Positions 25,001 to 34,100 of a stretch of DNA of 64,000 bases are shown here, one piece after another. A model generated the notes under the pieces. It was not told where the DNA came from. It searched no databases and was given only the letters and a program-made list of their open reading frames with translations. The DNA comes from PSRF01 sp035457565 (GTDB lineage Bacteria > Acidobacteriota > Blastocatellia > Pyrinomonadales > Pyrinomonadaceae): positions 14,011 to 78,010 of the forward strand of contig DATIBJ010000109.1 in NCBI GenBank assembly GCA_035457565.1, in the 5' to 3' direction. The position numbers were made by a program, and so were the translations under genes. The first letter of the stretch is position 1. Each line of letters begins with the position of its first letter.

Positions 25001-25495
25001 ATGCGCTTCGTTAACGCTCTCAGGTTGATTCTGTGCACGCTCTGGCTCGGTGCAGCCGTCTTCTTCAGTGCGGTTGTTGCGCCTGCGGCATTTGGCGTAC
25101 TCCGTTCTTTCAACCTGGCAAACGCTTCGCAGCTCGCAGGCGACATTGTTGCGCGCAATCTTGCAGTCATAAACATCAGCGGCTTGATTGTTGGGCTGTT
25201 TCTGCTGCTGACACTGTTCATAGTTCGCGGTCGCCGTGGACGCGCGGCCTTAATCACCGAGTTTATTTGCACGTCTGTGATCATCGCCGCGACGAGCGTG
25301 AGCCATTGGTTGTTCGCCGCCCGAATGCGCGATTTGCGTGTGGCAATCGCGCTTCCGTTTGACCAGGTGCCCATCAATGATGGCCGCCGAATGGCATTCG
25401 ATAGCCTCCACGCCTACTCGGTTAACGCGCTCGGTCTTGCTATGATTGCAGCCCTCGTAATCATTATTTTGATCGCGCGCAGCGGCCGCAATTGA
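25001..25495 (+). CDS. DUF4149-type integral membrane protein
   Basis: The protein has 164 residues from ATG 25001, preceded by GAAGGAG at 24986-24992, which decides this start. It has four membrane helices at about residues 4-28, 50-72, 83-103 and 137-158. The loops carry APAAFGVL near 30-37 and HWLFAARMRDLR near 100-111. The pattern resembles DUF4149/TMEM205-like proteins. No reaction is known. It is the fourth gene of the same-strand run and is followed 15 bases later by the GrdB-like gene. Confidence 0.7.
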   Translation: MRFVNALRLILCTLWLGAAVFFSAVVAPAAFGVLRSFNLANASQLAGDIVARNLAVINISGLIVGLFLLLTLFIVRGRRGRAALITEFICTSVIIAATSVSHWLFAARMRDLRVAIALPFDQVPINDGRRMAFDSLHAYSVNALGLAMIAALVIIILIARSGRN

Positions 25496-25510
25496 CCGCC
25501 AGGGAGCATC

Positions 25511-26326
25511 GTGACCCAAGCAAATACTTTTGAAGACGTCGACGAGTGGCAACGACGATATGATGCCTGGCGTCAGCGCGCCGGCGCTTCTGCTGACATC
25601 GATGAGGATTATCCTTTCGTAAAAAACCGCCGCGCACCGTTCACTCCTGCCCGTCGCGCGCTGCCGATGTTGAATCTCGCGTTGATTTCCTCGGCAGGTG
25701 CCTACATCGATGGCACTGAAGCGTTCGACACGTCTTCAACCGATGGTGATTTGCGATTCAAGGAGATACCGATCGAAGTTGAGGCGGAAGATCTGCGCTT
25801 CTCTGCGCGTGGGTATGACCCGGCCGCAGTCCAGCAAGACGTCAATACGCAAATACCCATCGAACGACTCTTTGAATTCGAAAATAACGGAATCATTGGT
25901 CAACTGAACCCGATCTTTTGGAGCTTATGTGGATACATTCCAAATGCCGCGTTGCTGATGCATGAGGTTAGTGGAAAACTCATCGAACGATTGGTTCGTT
26001 ATGAGGTGCAGGCAGCACTGTTGATTCCGGCTTCAAAGCTTTGCCATCAGACAGTCGGATTGCTCGCTCGCGCGATCGAGGCAGCCGGAATTCCAACGAT
26101 GACAATCGCCGTTTTGAAAGATGTAGTCGAAAGCGTCAGGCCGCCAAGAGTTGCACTCTATGACGGCGAGTTGGGTAGTGTCGCTGGCTTACCGGGTTGG
26201 CCGGAACATCAACGACGCATTCTTGATGAGTCGCTCAGGTTGATCGAGCCGATGGACCAACCAGGCATTCGTAAACTAGTTGTCGAACTTCAATCACAGG
26301 TCGAGAAGGCGCGCGGCGAGCGTTAA
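25511..26326 (+). CDS. GrdB/PrdB-like (glycine/sarcosine/betaine reductase B family) protein without selenocysteine
   Basis: The 271-residue protein starts with GTG 25511 behind an AGGGAG. The family pattern of selenoprotein B of glycine/betaine/proline reductases is visible: PFTPARRALPMLNLALISSAGAYI, DLRFKEIPIEV, YDPAAVQQDVNTQIPIERLFEFENNGIIGQL and LLIPASKLCHQTVGLLARAIEAAGIPTM. The position where reductases carry selenocysteine reads as Ser/Lys/Leu/Cys, with no in-frame TGA, so a reductase reaction is unproven. Many aerobic bacteria have such proteins, of unknown role. It ends the five-gene run. Confidence 0.7.
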   Translation: MTQANTFEDVDEWQRRYDAWRQRAGASADIDEDYPFVKNRRAPFTPARRALPMLNLALISSAGAYIDGTEAFDTSSTDGDLRFKEIPIEVEAEDLRFSARGYDPAAVQQDVNTQIPIERLFEFENNGIIGQLNPIFWSLCGYIPNAALLMHEVSGKLIERLVRYEVQAALLIPASKLCHQTVGLLARAIEAAGIPTMTIAVLKDVVESVRPPRVALYDGELGSVAGLPGWPEHQRRILDESLRLIEPMDQPGIRKLVVELQSQVEKARGER

Positions 26327-26360
26327 CCCATGACCTACGGAGCTTTTGTACAAGAGTCCT

Positions 26361-26549
26361 AATCCCACCGACGCCAAGTCGGTGGATTGTTCAAACTTAA
26401 CCTATAGACAACGGCCGCACGTATTCTTCGCGCCGGCGAGCGAATGTGCGATAGGTCACTCAACTTCATTCGCCGGCGCGAAACATGATTTTGGTACCTG
26501 GGCTTTTAGGTAGGATCTGAAACAATCCACCGACTTCGTCGGTGGGATT
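26361..26549. repeat. Inverted repeat with CCACCGAC...GTCGGTGG palindromes
   Basis: The left arm (26361-26391) and right arm (26517-26549) are complementary, and each holds a palindrome of the CACCGAC-loop-GTCGGTG type. A second inner pair (TTCGCGCCGGCGAGCGAATG near 26430 with CATTCGCCGGCGCGA near 26470) nests inside. The palindrome stem is the same as that of the REP-like units around 60.7 and 61.8 kb. The gap 26327-26609 shows no gene. Confidence 0.75.
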
Positions 26550-26609
26550 TAGACTTTTTGTGTCAAAGCCGCACCACGATCTAAGAATTCTGATCTAGTT
26601 CTCTGACCG

Positions 26610-27683
26610 ATGTCCCACCTAAAACGTCTCCTCCTTCTCGTAGTCTTTCTGCTTGCGGCAGCGTTGATTTATCTTTTCTTTGCGCCAACCAGAATCGATC
26701 CTGTTGCCTGGCAACCTCCAGTTGCACCCGAGTTAACGGGTCCCTACGAACAGAACTCACGCCTGTCTTCAACACAACGGTTATCACTTGGTGAAGGAAA
26801 TGCGCCGGAAGATGTCGCCCTTGACGGGATGGGCCGAATCTACGGTGGTCTGGACGATGGGCGCATCATGCAGTTGCAGGCTGACGGTACGCAGCCGCGG
26901 GTCTTCGCAAACACTCACGGACGGCCACTTGGGTTGGCGTTCACGGCAGACGGGGATCTGATCGTCGCAGATGCGATTAAAGGGTTGCTGTCGGTCAATC
27001 CAAATGGCGAGATAACCACACTCGCTACCGGCGCGGAGGGTTCGCAATTCAGTTGCTTGAATGATCTGGACGTGGCTGCGGACGGTACGATCTACTTCAC
27101 AGAAGCCTCGAACAAGTTTCCGATGAAGGAATTCACCGCAGACATACTCGAGCATCGTCCGAATGGCAGGATGCTGGCTTACGATCCAAAGACGAAACAG
27201 GCGCGAACGATTCTCAAAGGCATTCACTTTGCGAATGGAGTCGCTATAAGCCCCGATCAGTCATTCGTGTTGGTTAACGAAACTGGAAGATATCGGGTGA
27301 TGCGCGTGTGGTTGAATGGGCCAAAGCAGGGGCAGGCGGAGGTATTCATCGAAAACCTGCCGGGCTTTCCGGACGGGATCTCATCGAACGGCAAGGATAA
27401 GTTCTGGCTTGCACTCGTAACGCCTCGCAACAAACTTCTTGACACGCTCTTGCCCTATCCATTTCTGCGCAAAGCCATCTCACGACTGCCGAAAACTCTG
27501 CAGCCTGCTCCGGCGAGATATTCATTCGTGATCGCTTTAGATGCGACCGGCCACGTGGTGGAAAACCTGCAAGACCCTTCAAAGAATTGCTACGCGGAGA
27601 TCGCGAATGTAGTCGAACGCGAAGGGGCGCTGTATTTCGGTAGCATCGGCGAATCGGCGATCGGACGGTTTGCGCTGAAGTAG
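26610..27683 (+). CDS. Strictosidine synthase/SMP-30-like beta-propeller protein, membrane anchored
   Basis: The 357-residue protein has an N-terminal signal anchor (residues about 5-24, LLLLVVFLLAAALIYLFF). A six-bladed propeller follows, with APEDVALDGMGRIYGGLDDG, GRPLGLAFTADGDLIVADAIKG, FTEASNKF, FANGVAISPDQSFVLVNETGRYRVMRVWL and GFPDGISSNGKDKFWLAL. This is the APMAP/strictosidine-synthase-like branch, for which lactonase or arylesterase activity is described in some members. The catalytic glutamate typical of plant strictosidine synthase cannot be placed confidently. It stands alone between repeat clusters. Confidence 0.82.
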   Translation: MSHLKRLLLLVVFLLAAALIYLFFAPTRIDPVAWQPPVAPELTGPYEQNSRLSSTQRLSLGEGNAPEDVALDGMGRIYGGLDDGRIMQLQADGTQPRVFANTHGRPLGLAFTADGDLIVADAIKGLLSVNPNGEITTLATGAEGSQFSCLNDLDVAADGTIYFTEASNKFPMKEFTADILEHRPNGRMLAYDPKTKQARTILKGIHFANGVAISPDQSFVLVNETGRYRVMRVWLNGPKQGQAEVFIENLPGFPDGISSNGKDKFWLALVTPRNKLLDTLLPYPFLRKAISRLPKTLQPAPARYSFVIALDATGHVVENLQDPSKNCYAEIANVVEREGALYFGSIGESAIGRFALK

Positions 27684-27772
27684 GGTTCTTCCGTCGCAGG
27701 GCGGAATTGGTCAACATCCCATAACCTCAATCTTGCCGGCTGAAGATCCATCACATTCACCTTCATCGCAGA

Positions 27773-28207
27773 GTGCCACGTCCCAAAGATCAGCGCTCAA
27801 CTTCCGTTGAAACAAATCAAGCTTAGATAACTGCAGTTAGGAAGGGCGGTTTACCACGGCTGAGATCCATAACACTCAACTTCAGAATCAAAGTGCGACG
27901 CGCAAAATCATCAGCACTCAATCTTCCATGAGATAACTCAAGTTCCGATAATCGCAGTCTGGAAGGGTGGTTTACCCCCGCTCAAGTTACACAAGACCCA
28001 AGCTGAGTACTGATGATTCTGCAGTCGCGTTGTGATTCTGCGTTGAGTGTTGTGCGACTCAGCCGGGGTAAACCGCCCTTCCTGACTTGCACTTAGTAAG
28101 CTTGAGTTGTTTCGCTAAAGATTGAGCGCTGATCTTTGGAACGTCGCACGCTGCGATGGATCGTGGATGTTATGCAACTTGAGCGGGGGTAAACCGCCCT
28201 TCCCTTG
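27773..28207. repeat. 122-bp repeat family, cluster of two direct and two inverted copies
   Basis: Two forward copies (about 27773-27885 and 27893-28000) contain GGAAGGGCGGTTTACCACGGCT and GGAAGGGTGGTTTACCCCCGC. Two inverted copies follow, with the cores CAGCCGGGGTAAACCGCCC (near 28059) and GAGCGGGGGTAAACCGCCC (near 28181). The arrangement mirrors the cluster at 3762-4160. It fills the 533-bp convergent gap between the propeller gene and the TlpA-fusion gene. No gene is seen there. Confidence 0.85.
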
Positions 28208-28216
28208 TCTGCCAGC

Positions 28217-29434
28217 CTACTCTGGTTCCACGACTAGAATGTTCACGGGGCGTCTGGCTTTGACCACTTCAAGGCCCAGGTCTTTAAGCTGGGCGAGTGT
28301 GGCCTCGGGTTTTCCGTGTTGATATGGAAGATTCCAGTTGTACTCCCCAGTCAATTTCGTCTCATCAATCACGATCGAATCAAGCACAAATTGACTCAGA
28401 AACTCGGTTAACTTATCGACACCATAGCGCCTGCTTGAGCCGCGGCCACGAAGGACTCTAAAGTCTCTCTCTTCATCTTTATCGGCCACACTCAGCTTGA
28501 CTACCTGGCCATCTATCACGCGCAGCACATAAACCTCCTTCTCCTCCATGTGCCAGCTAGCCTTAACTCCAAAAGTCGCCGCCAGTGCGTTCTGAAAAAG
28601 CGGCAGGAGTTGCGACTCGCGTCCTTTGGGCACACGCGCAACTACGCGGTAAGCCTGGCTCGTCACAGGTTTTGGTACGCGCCAATCCATATGATAGATG
28701 TCGGCTTGATACGCCATATGAACAAGGACCTGCAACGGCTCGCCGTCGGCCGTTAGATAATTGCCTCCCGGCTTGTACAAACTGCCAGAGGTTGCGGTCT
28801 TGATCGGCTTTATGATCACGCTGGTGAGTGGCCCGACTCCGTCCTTCCACTCGATCTCATCCTGGTCCCAGGCCAGATTTGAATCCCGCGTTTCCGGCGC
28901 CGCAAAAGCGACGGCTTGTCCACGCAAAAGATCGCGCAGCTTACCGGTCGTAACCTCTTCCGGCCTGGTAGTCGCCAGCAGCTTGCCTTCAGGATTTACG
29001 ATGACTGTAGTGGGAATTGAATGAATATCGAAGACCGGCCAATTCGCCCGAGTTGAGTCGACACCAATCCAGCTTTTGAGCGGCGAGGTTTTCAGAAACT
29101 CATTAAGCTGCGTTTCTTCGTCGTCAGTCACTGAGATGAACACTACCGGTTGATCAGCCAGTTCTTTGGCGATTTCATTAAGGTGTGGGATGGCGGCGAC
29201 GCACGGGCTACACCAGGTGGCCCAGAACTCGACGACCACCAGCTTGCCTTTCAGTTTGGCCCAATCCGCAGAAGCGTCCGGCGGCGCCTGGAGAAGCTTC
29301 TCCAATTTCAACGGGGGTGCGTCTGGTAGCGCTGCCTGCTGTTTCTGATTTGTCTGAGCGTCGGCTGTCAGCGCGGTGACGAAGACCACCAGCGTCAGCG
29401 CCATACCGAAACGAACGGACTTTGTCGACATCAT
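28217..29434 (-). CDS. Exported thioredoxin (TlpA/ResA-like) fused to a TIGR03435-like domain
   Basis: The protein has about 405 residues from ATG 29434, preceded by an AAGGGGGA. A longer start at 29467 is possible. A leader (RFGMALTLVVFVTALTADA) is followed by a TlpA-like thioredoxin domain at about 45-185 with the redox motif WATWCSPC and IPTTVIVNPEGKLLA. After a linker, residues about 215-405 resemble the soil-bacterial TIGR03435 domain (LVHMAYQ...; FVLDSIVIDETKLTGEYNWNLPYQ; LKDLGLEVVKARRPVNILVVEPE). The first half probably handles periplasmic disulfides, and the second half has no known role. It is divergent from the PKS gene. Confidence 0.82.
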   Translation of the reverse strand: MMSTKSVRFGMALTLVVFVTALTADAQTNQKQQAALPDAPPLKLEKLLQAPPDASADWAKLKGKLVVVEFWATWCSPCVAAIPHLNEIAKELADQPVVFISVTDDEETQLNEFLKTSPLKSWIGVDSTRANWPVFDIHSIPTTVIVNPEGKLLATTRPEEVTTGKLRDLLRGQAVAFAAPETRDSNLAWDQDEIEWKDGVGPLTSVIIKPIKTATSGSLYKPGGNYLTADGEPLQVLVHMAYQADIYHMDWRVPKPVTSQAYRVVARVPKGRESQLLPLFQNALAATFGVKASWHMEEKEVYVLRVIDGQVVKLSVADKDEERDFRVLRGRGSSRRYGVDKLTEFLSQFVLDSIVIDETKLTGEYNWNLPYQHGKPEATLAQLKDLGLEVVKARRPVNILVVEPE

Positions 29435-29524
29435 TTTGGGTCCCCCTTCGGTTTGCATTGGGTACAAAAGGAAATCATGTAGTAAGTGTATGAGAGGACG
29501 AAAAGTTGCAGAGAATTAACCGCG

Positions 29525-29565
29525 GCATCGCTGAATCGTTGCATCGCTGAATCGCCGAATCGCTG
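29525..29565. repeat. Short degenerate tandem repeat (CATCGCTGAATCG)
   Basis: Three imperfect copies of CATCGCTGAATCG lie in a row inside the 436-bp divergent gap 29435-29870. The rest of the gap presumably carries the two divergent promoters. I cannot place them with confidence and see no small gene. Confidence 0.5.
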
Positions 29566-29870
29566 GGTACCTTTTAACCAAGTGTATAGCTGCTAGCCAA
29601 TTTCGCCTCACTTGAGATTATCTCTTTTCCGTGCAAATTCGCTTGTTGATCTCACTACGTGGCTACGAGGTATTCAGTCCGGCTTTTCCATTACTGCAAG
29701 CCAAGCAGTCAGCCTCGAACTAAACGTTGAAATAACATGGGTTAACTCTCAACGTGATGGCCTTGCAGATTACGGCACGCGCGTTGATAAAGCATGGTTG
29801 CCCCCGCTCCCACGAACAAAGGTCTACCGAACTCGGGGATCTCCCCCAACCTGGAGCGACAAAGGACAAA

Positions 29871-31004
29871 ATGATCAACCTTCTCTCAGCGGCGACTGCG
29901 ACCCCCCGTCATGCTTTCAAAACCACCGAACTCGTTGGCGAACTGATGCACAAGTTCTCCCCGGAACTCATCAACGCGATCAATTCACTGGGCGTCGAAC
30001 AACGATATTCCACGCTCGAAAATTATCCGGAGTTTCTCGCCGGCAAACCCAAAGTCACCACAAGCTCCACAACTGAACTCGGTGTGGCCGCAACTGTACG
30101 CTGCATTCAAGAGTGGGGCGGCGATCCATCGCGTATTGGATTGCTCATCGCTGCGACCAACACGCCCGATCAGATGCTGCCCTGTCTTGCGTCAGAGGTG
30201 ATGGGCAAGACTCATGGACTACTGTCGCGCTCAATGCGTAACGTCAGCATGCAGGCACAAGGCTGTTCCGTCTTGTTGAAGTCGATCGAAGTCGCACAAT
30301 GGTATCTCAGTGCCAATCCCGGCAAGCTGGCAATCGTCCTCATGTCAGAAGCACACACACCCTACGTTGCTCCCTTGTTACGCAATGAGTATTACGGTTT
30401 TCGTGAAATCTTACGGCTAAGGAAGGAGCAGAAAATTGATCCTGAGCAATTTGAACAACAAAGGTTGGATACCACCTTCGTAATTCAATCGATGCTGTTC
30501 GGCGACGGTGCGGTTGCGCTCATCGTCGGCAGCGAAGAAGGAAAACCGGCCTTTGGACCAATCTCCCACCTAACCAACGATGAGCCGAACGATATGAATC
30601 TACTCACGATGGTTCGACATAGTTCACATCCATTGCTAGGAGGTAGACCACAATACTTCATGAAACCAAGTGTGCCTTCACGTGGCGCCCATTACGCTGT
30701 GACCACAGTGAAGAACGTGCTCAATCATCCCGAATCTCCCGTTTCAAACATGGATGGCATCTCAGATTGCCTGATCCATACTGGTAGCAAGAAGATCCTC
30801 GACGGCGTTTGTTCTCAGCTCGATCTAACTCCCAACTGCTCGAGAGTTCACAACTCTTACAAGGTGCTGGAGAACTATGGAAACCTGTCGAGCGCTTCGA
30901 CTGGTTTTATGCTGGCACAAAAGAAAGACTGGGGTGGCCCAACGATCGTAGTCGGCTTTGGTGTCGGGTTTACGGCGAGTGCGGGAATTATGAGCTACAA
31001 CTAG
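29871..31004 (+). CDS. Type III polyketide synthase (chalcone/stilbene synthase-like)
   Basis: The protein has 377 residues from ATG 29871 behind AAAGGA. The upstream frame to 29754 does not look family-like. Thiolase-fold landmarks are SMQAQGCSVLLKSIEVAQ with the nucleophile Cys, MLFGDGAVALIVG, CLIHTGSKKIL with the catalytic His (HPGG becomes HTGS), and VLENYGNLSSASTGFML with the catalytic Asn. The Cys-His-Asn triad is that of type III PKS, which makes alkylresorcinols, pyrones or phloroglucinols from acyl-CoA and malonyl-CoA. No methyltransferase or hydroxylase adjoins it. It converges on the giant kinase gene. Confidence 0.83.
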   Translation: MINLLSAATATPRHAFKTTELVGELMHKFSPELINAINSLGVEQRYSTLENYPEFLAGKPKVTTSSTTELGVAATVRCIQEWGGDPSRIGLLIAATNTPDQMLPCLASEVMGKTHGLLSRSMRNVSMQAQGCSVLLKSIEVAQWYLSANPGKLAIVLMSEAHTPYVAPLLRNEYYGFREILRLRKEQKIDPEQFEQQRLDTTFVIQSMLFGDGAVALIVGSEEGKPAFGPISHLTNDEPNDMNLLTMVRHSSHPLLGGRPQYFMKPSVPSRGAHYAVTTVKNVLNHPESPVSNMDGISDCLIHTGSKKILDGVCSQLDLTPNCSRVHNSYKVLENYGNLSSASTGFMLAQKKDWGGPTIVVGFGVGFTASAGIMSYN

Positions 31005-31008
31005 AGAT

Positions 31009-31135
31009 ATTGAAGATTGATGATTCAAGATTGTTGATTGTTACCTGGAGGTTGCCGTGCAAATGAAATCGATAATTTGGGGTTCGATTGTTATTCAATC
31101 GGCAATCATCAATCAAAAATTCTCAATCATCAATG
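31009..31135. repeat. Opposed GATTG heptamer arrays
   Basis: GATTGAT, AGATTGT and GATTGTT units run from 31014 to 31042, and CAATCGG, CAATCAT and CAATCAA units run from 31098 to 31131 in the reverse sense, giving a fold-back structure. It fills the space between the convergent PKS and kinase genes. Confidence 0.7.
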
Positions 31136-31136
31136 T

Positions 31137-34100
31137 TTAGGCTCGGACGAGTTCTTTGTTCTGTAGGTCTCCCAGCGTTGATGTGACCTGCCGGAAATTA
31201 AAGGGCTTGCCGATAATCGCGTCGACGAGCTCTTCTTCACCTTCCGGCGGAGCAGCCGTAAAACCATAGCCAGTCACCAGCACAATCTTTGTTTCCGGCC
31301 AATGACGGCGAATTGCCCTGGCAGTTTCCCAACCGTCCATTTCAGGCATCGCCAGGTCAGTAAACACAAAGTCGAAAGCTCGCGTGCGCAACTTCTTAAT
31401 CGCTTGTTGACCGCTTTCTACCAGTTCAACGCGATGGTTTGCAGCGACGAGCATTTCCGCGAGTGTTTCTCGCACGGGCCCTTCATCGTCAACCACCAGA
31501 ATATCGAGTGACGGCTGATCGTCTCCAACCAACAGGTCGTCGGCTTTTGATATCTCCCGAGTTCTCAAAGGCAGCGTAACCGTAAACACAGTGCCCTTTC
31601 CGATTTCAGAACTCACACTGATGGAACCTTCATGTCGCTCGATAATGCTGTAACTTACCGACAGACCGAGTCCGGTTCCCTGGGCTCCCTTCGTTGAGAA
31701 GAACGGTTCAAAAATCTTCTGCCGTACGTCTTCCGCCATTCCGAGACCATCGTCTTTAAATTGAAGTTCCAACGTGTTCTCGTTGCGCCAACACTTGATT
31801 GAGAGGTTGCCGCCTTTCGGCATCGCGTCAACGGCATTGACGATCAGATTCACAAATACCTCGCGAAGTTCGGACGCGCTTCCGTAAGTGCTGCAACCGC
31901 GATCTGCTTCCAGCTTAACCTCGTACTCGAGACCGCGAAGCCGCGCTTCATTCTCCCAACGCGTTCTTGTGATTTCCACGGCGTCGTTCAACAGACTGCG
32001 CACATCAACGATATCAAACTCTTTCGCGGGCGACTTCCGAGCAAAGGTTTGAATTCGACGCACTGTTGCGGCTGCATCCTCGGCAGCCGTTTGGATGATA
32101 CCGAGGTTCCGCAAGAGTGCTTCATCGGAGATTTGCCGGCGCAGCAGCTGCGCTCGGCCAAGAATGGCAGCAAGCGAGTTATTGAAGTCGTGAGCGACTC
32201 CTGACGCCAGTTGTCCTAACGCGCGCAATTTGTCTGCGCGGGCCGCTCGTTCACGCTCCTCTTTCTGTTCGGTGATATCGCGTGCAATTCCTAAAACGCC
32301 CGTTGTCTTTCCATCGACTACCAGCGGCGAGTTGTCGACTCGTGCGTACCGGAGCCCTCCGTCGTGAGAGTAGTAGCGCATCTCGTAAGTCTGAGGTTCG
32401 CCTGCCAACGCAGCATCAAGTTTTTCCTGGACGAGTGTGCGATCGCCTTCATAAACCATGTCGAGAACGTGACGCCCAATCAGATTGTGACGCTCGTAAC
32501 CGAGGCCTTTGAGAGTTGCCGTGTTGCTCCATTTAAAATAGCCTTCCGGATCGACTGCGTAGATCGATTCACGTGCGCTCTCCAGAATGTTAGTCAACAA
32601 CGACTGATGTTCTCGTGCGACGGCCTGCACCTTTCGCAGTTCTGAAAGATCACGCGCAGTGCAAACAACAGCAATTAGCTTGTCGTTCTGCAACACTGGC
32701 TCAACGGTTACCAGCAACGGCCTGTTGAGTCTGATTGGTGTAAGCTCGACCGTCACGCTACGGCCATCGGCAATCGCTTTCTCCACGATGCATCCTTCTT
32801 CATCACTTGTTTGCAGGATATCGCAGCACTTCCGACCAAGCAGGATGCGCGGGTGAACGGCTTCCATAGCTGCGCCGGCGCGATTAACTCTTTTCAGGGC
32901 ACCCACCTGATCGAAAATAAACATGCCGTCCGACATCGCGTCGAATGTCGTTTCCCATTCGCCTTTCCCGCGCGCGACCATTTCGAAGAGCTCTGCTTGC
33001 GCGATGGCGATCGCGAGGCGTTCTGCTAGCGCGTCGATCAGGGATACTTCGTCTTCGGTCCAGCGCCGAGTGTGGTCGGTTTGGTGGATACCCAACACGC
33101 CGCGGAATTGTCCCTTGACCACCAACGGATAACTGATTTGCGACTTGATACCGAATTCACGAGAAGAGCTACGAATGTAGGTACTCAGTTGCTTCGGCCC
33201 AGCGTGAAAGTTCCATGCATCATCGATGATGAGCGGATGTTTGGTACCAGAAAGCTGGCGACCAATCGGATCGTTGTAAGTCACACCGAGGTTCTTGATG
33301 CTGCTGACACCATCGGCAACGTATTCGTGTTCGAACGCTGAAGATAGATCGTCACTGCTATTCAGGTAGAGGTGAACTCTGGACGCAGATAGTGCACGTC
33401 CTAACTCGCGCGTCGAAGTGCTAAGAACGTCGGCAAGGGAGAGCGACGCACGGATGATCATGGTCAATCGATTTACCAGCGCCTCTCGCTTTGATGTGGC
33501 CGCGGCCTTCTGATACAGCTGCGACTGGCGGATAGCGATTCCTGTTTGATCGGCCACAGCCTTGGCAAGTGCGATATCAGAATCGGACCACTCTCTCGAC
33601 GCCTTCGTTGTGGAAAGAGCAAACGCCGCTGGTACGTCATCCCCAACACGGATCGCGACGTACATGATCGACTTCACTTCGGCCTGCTTCAGAATAGTTT
33701 CGTAGACCTGGGTGATTCGTGGATCATTCGCGGCATCGTTGAACGCCAGTACCCCGGTTTGGTCTAGCGCATCAATCAGGGCCTGGAGATGATCGAGATC
33801 GAAATCAGATTCCGCCGGACGAACTCCGTCTGCATGATATTCAGCAACCTTCGTGGCGCGCTTCGACCAGTCGTCTCGCATGTAGAGCGAGCAGCGCCCC
33901 ACTTTGAGATACGAACCAAGTTCACGGACGGCGGTCTGGAAGATTTCCCTGCTGTCTAAAGAACATCTAATAGCCTGCGAAATCCGATGTGACATTGCCT
34001 CGCGCTGCGCCTGTTGAGCCAGTGCTTCTTCTGCGCTGCGGCGTTCACTGATGTCGACACCGACACCTGCAACATACTTGTTGCCGGCAGCATCAGTCGT

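Noticed and set aside
25511..26326. Selenocysteine in the GrdB-like protein
   Set aside because: No in-frame TGA occurs at the expected site (PASKLCHQT), so no recoding is needed.
29612..30076. A 154-codon frame upstream of and overlapping the PKS gene
   Set aside because: It overlaps the start of the well-supported PKS in another frame and has no recognisable content.
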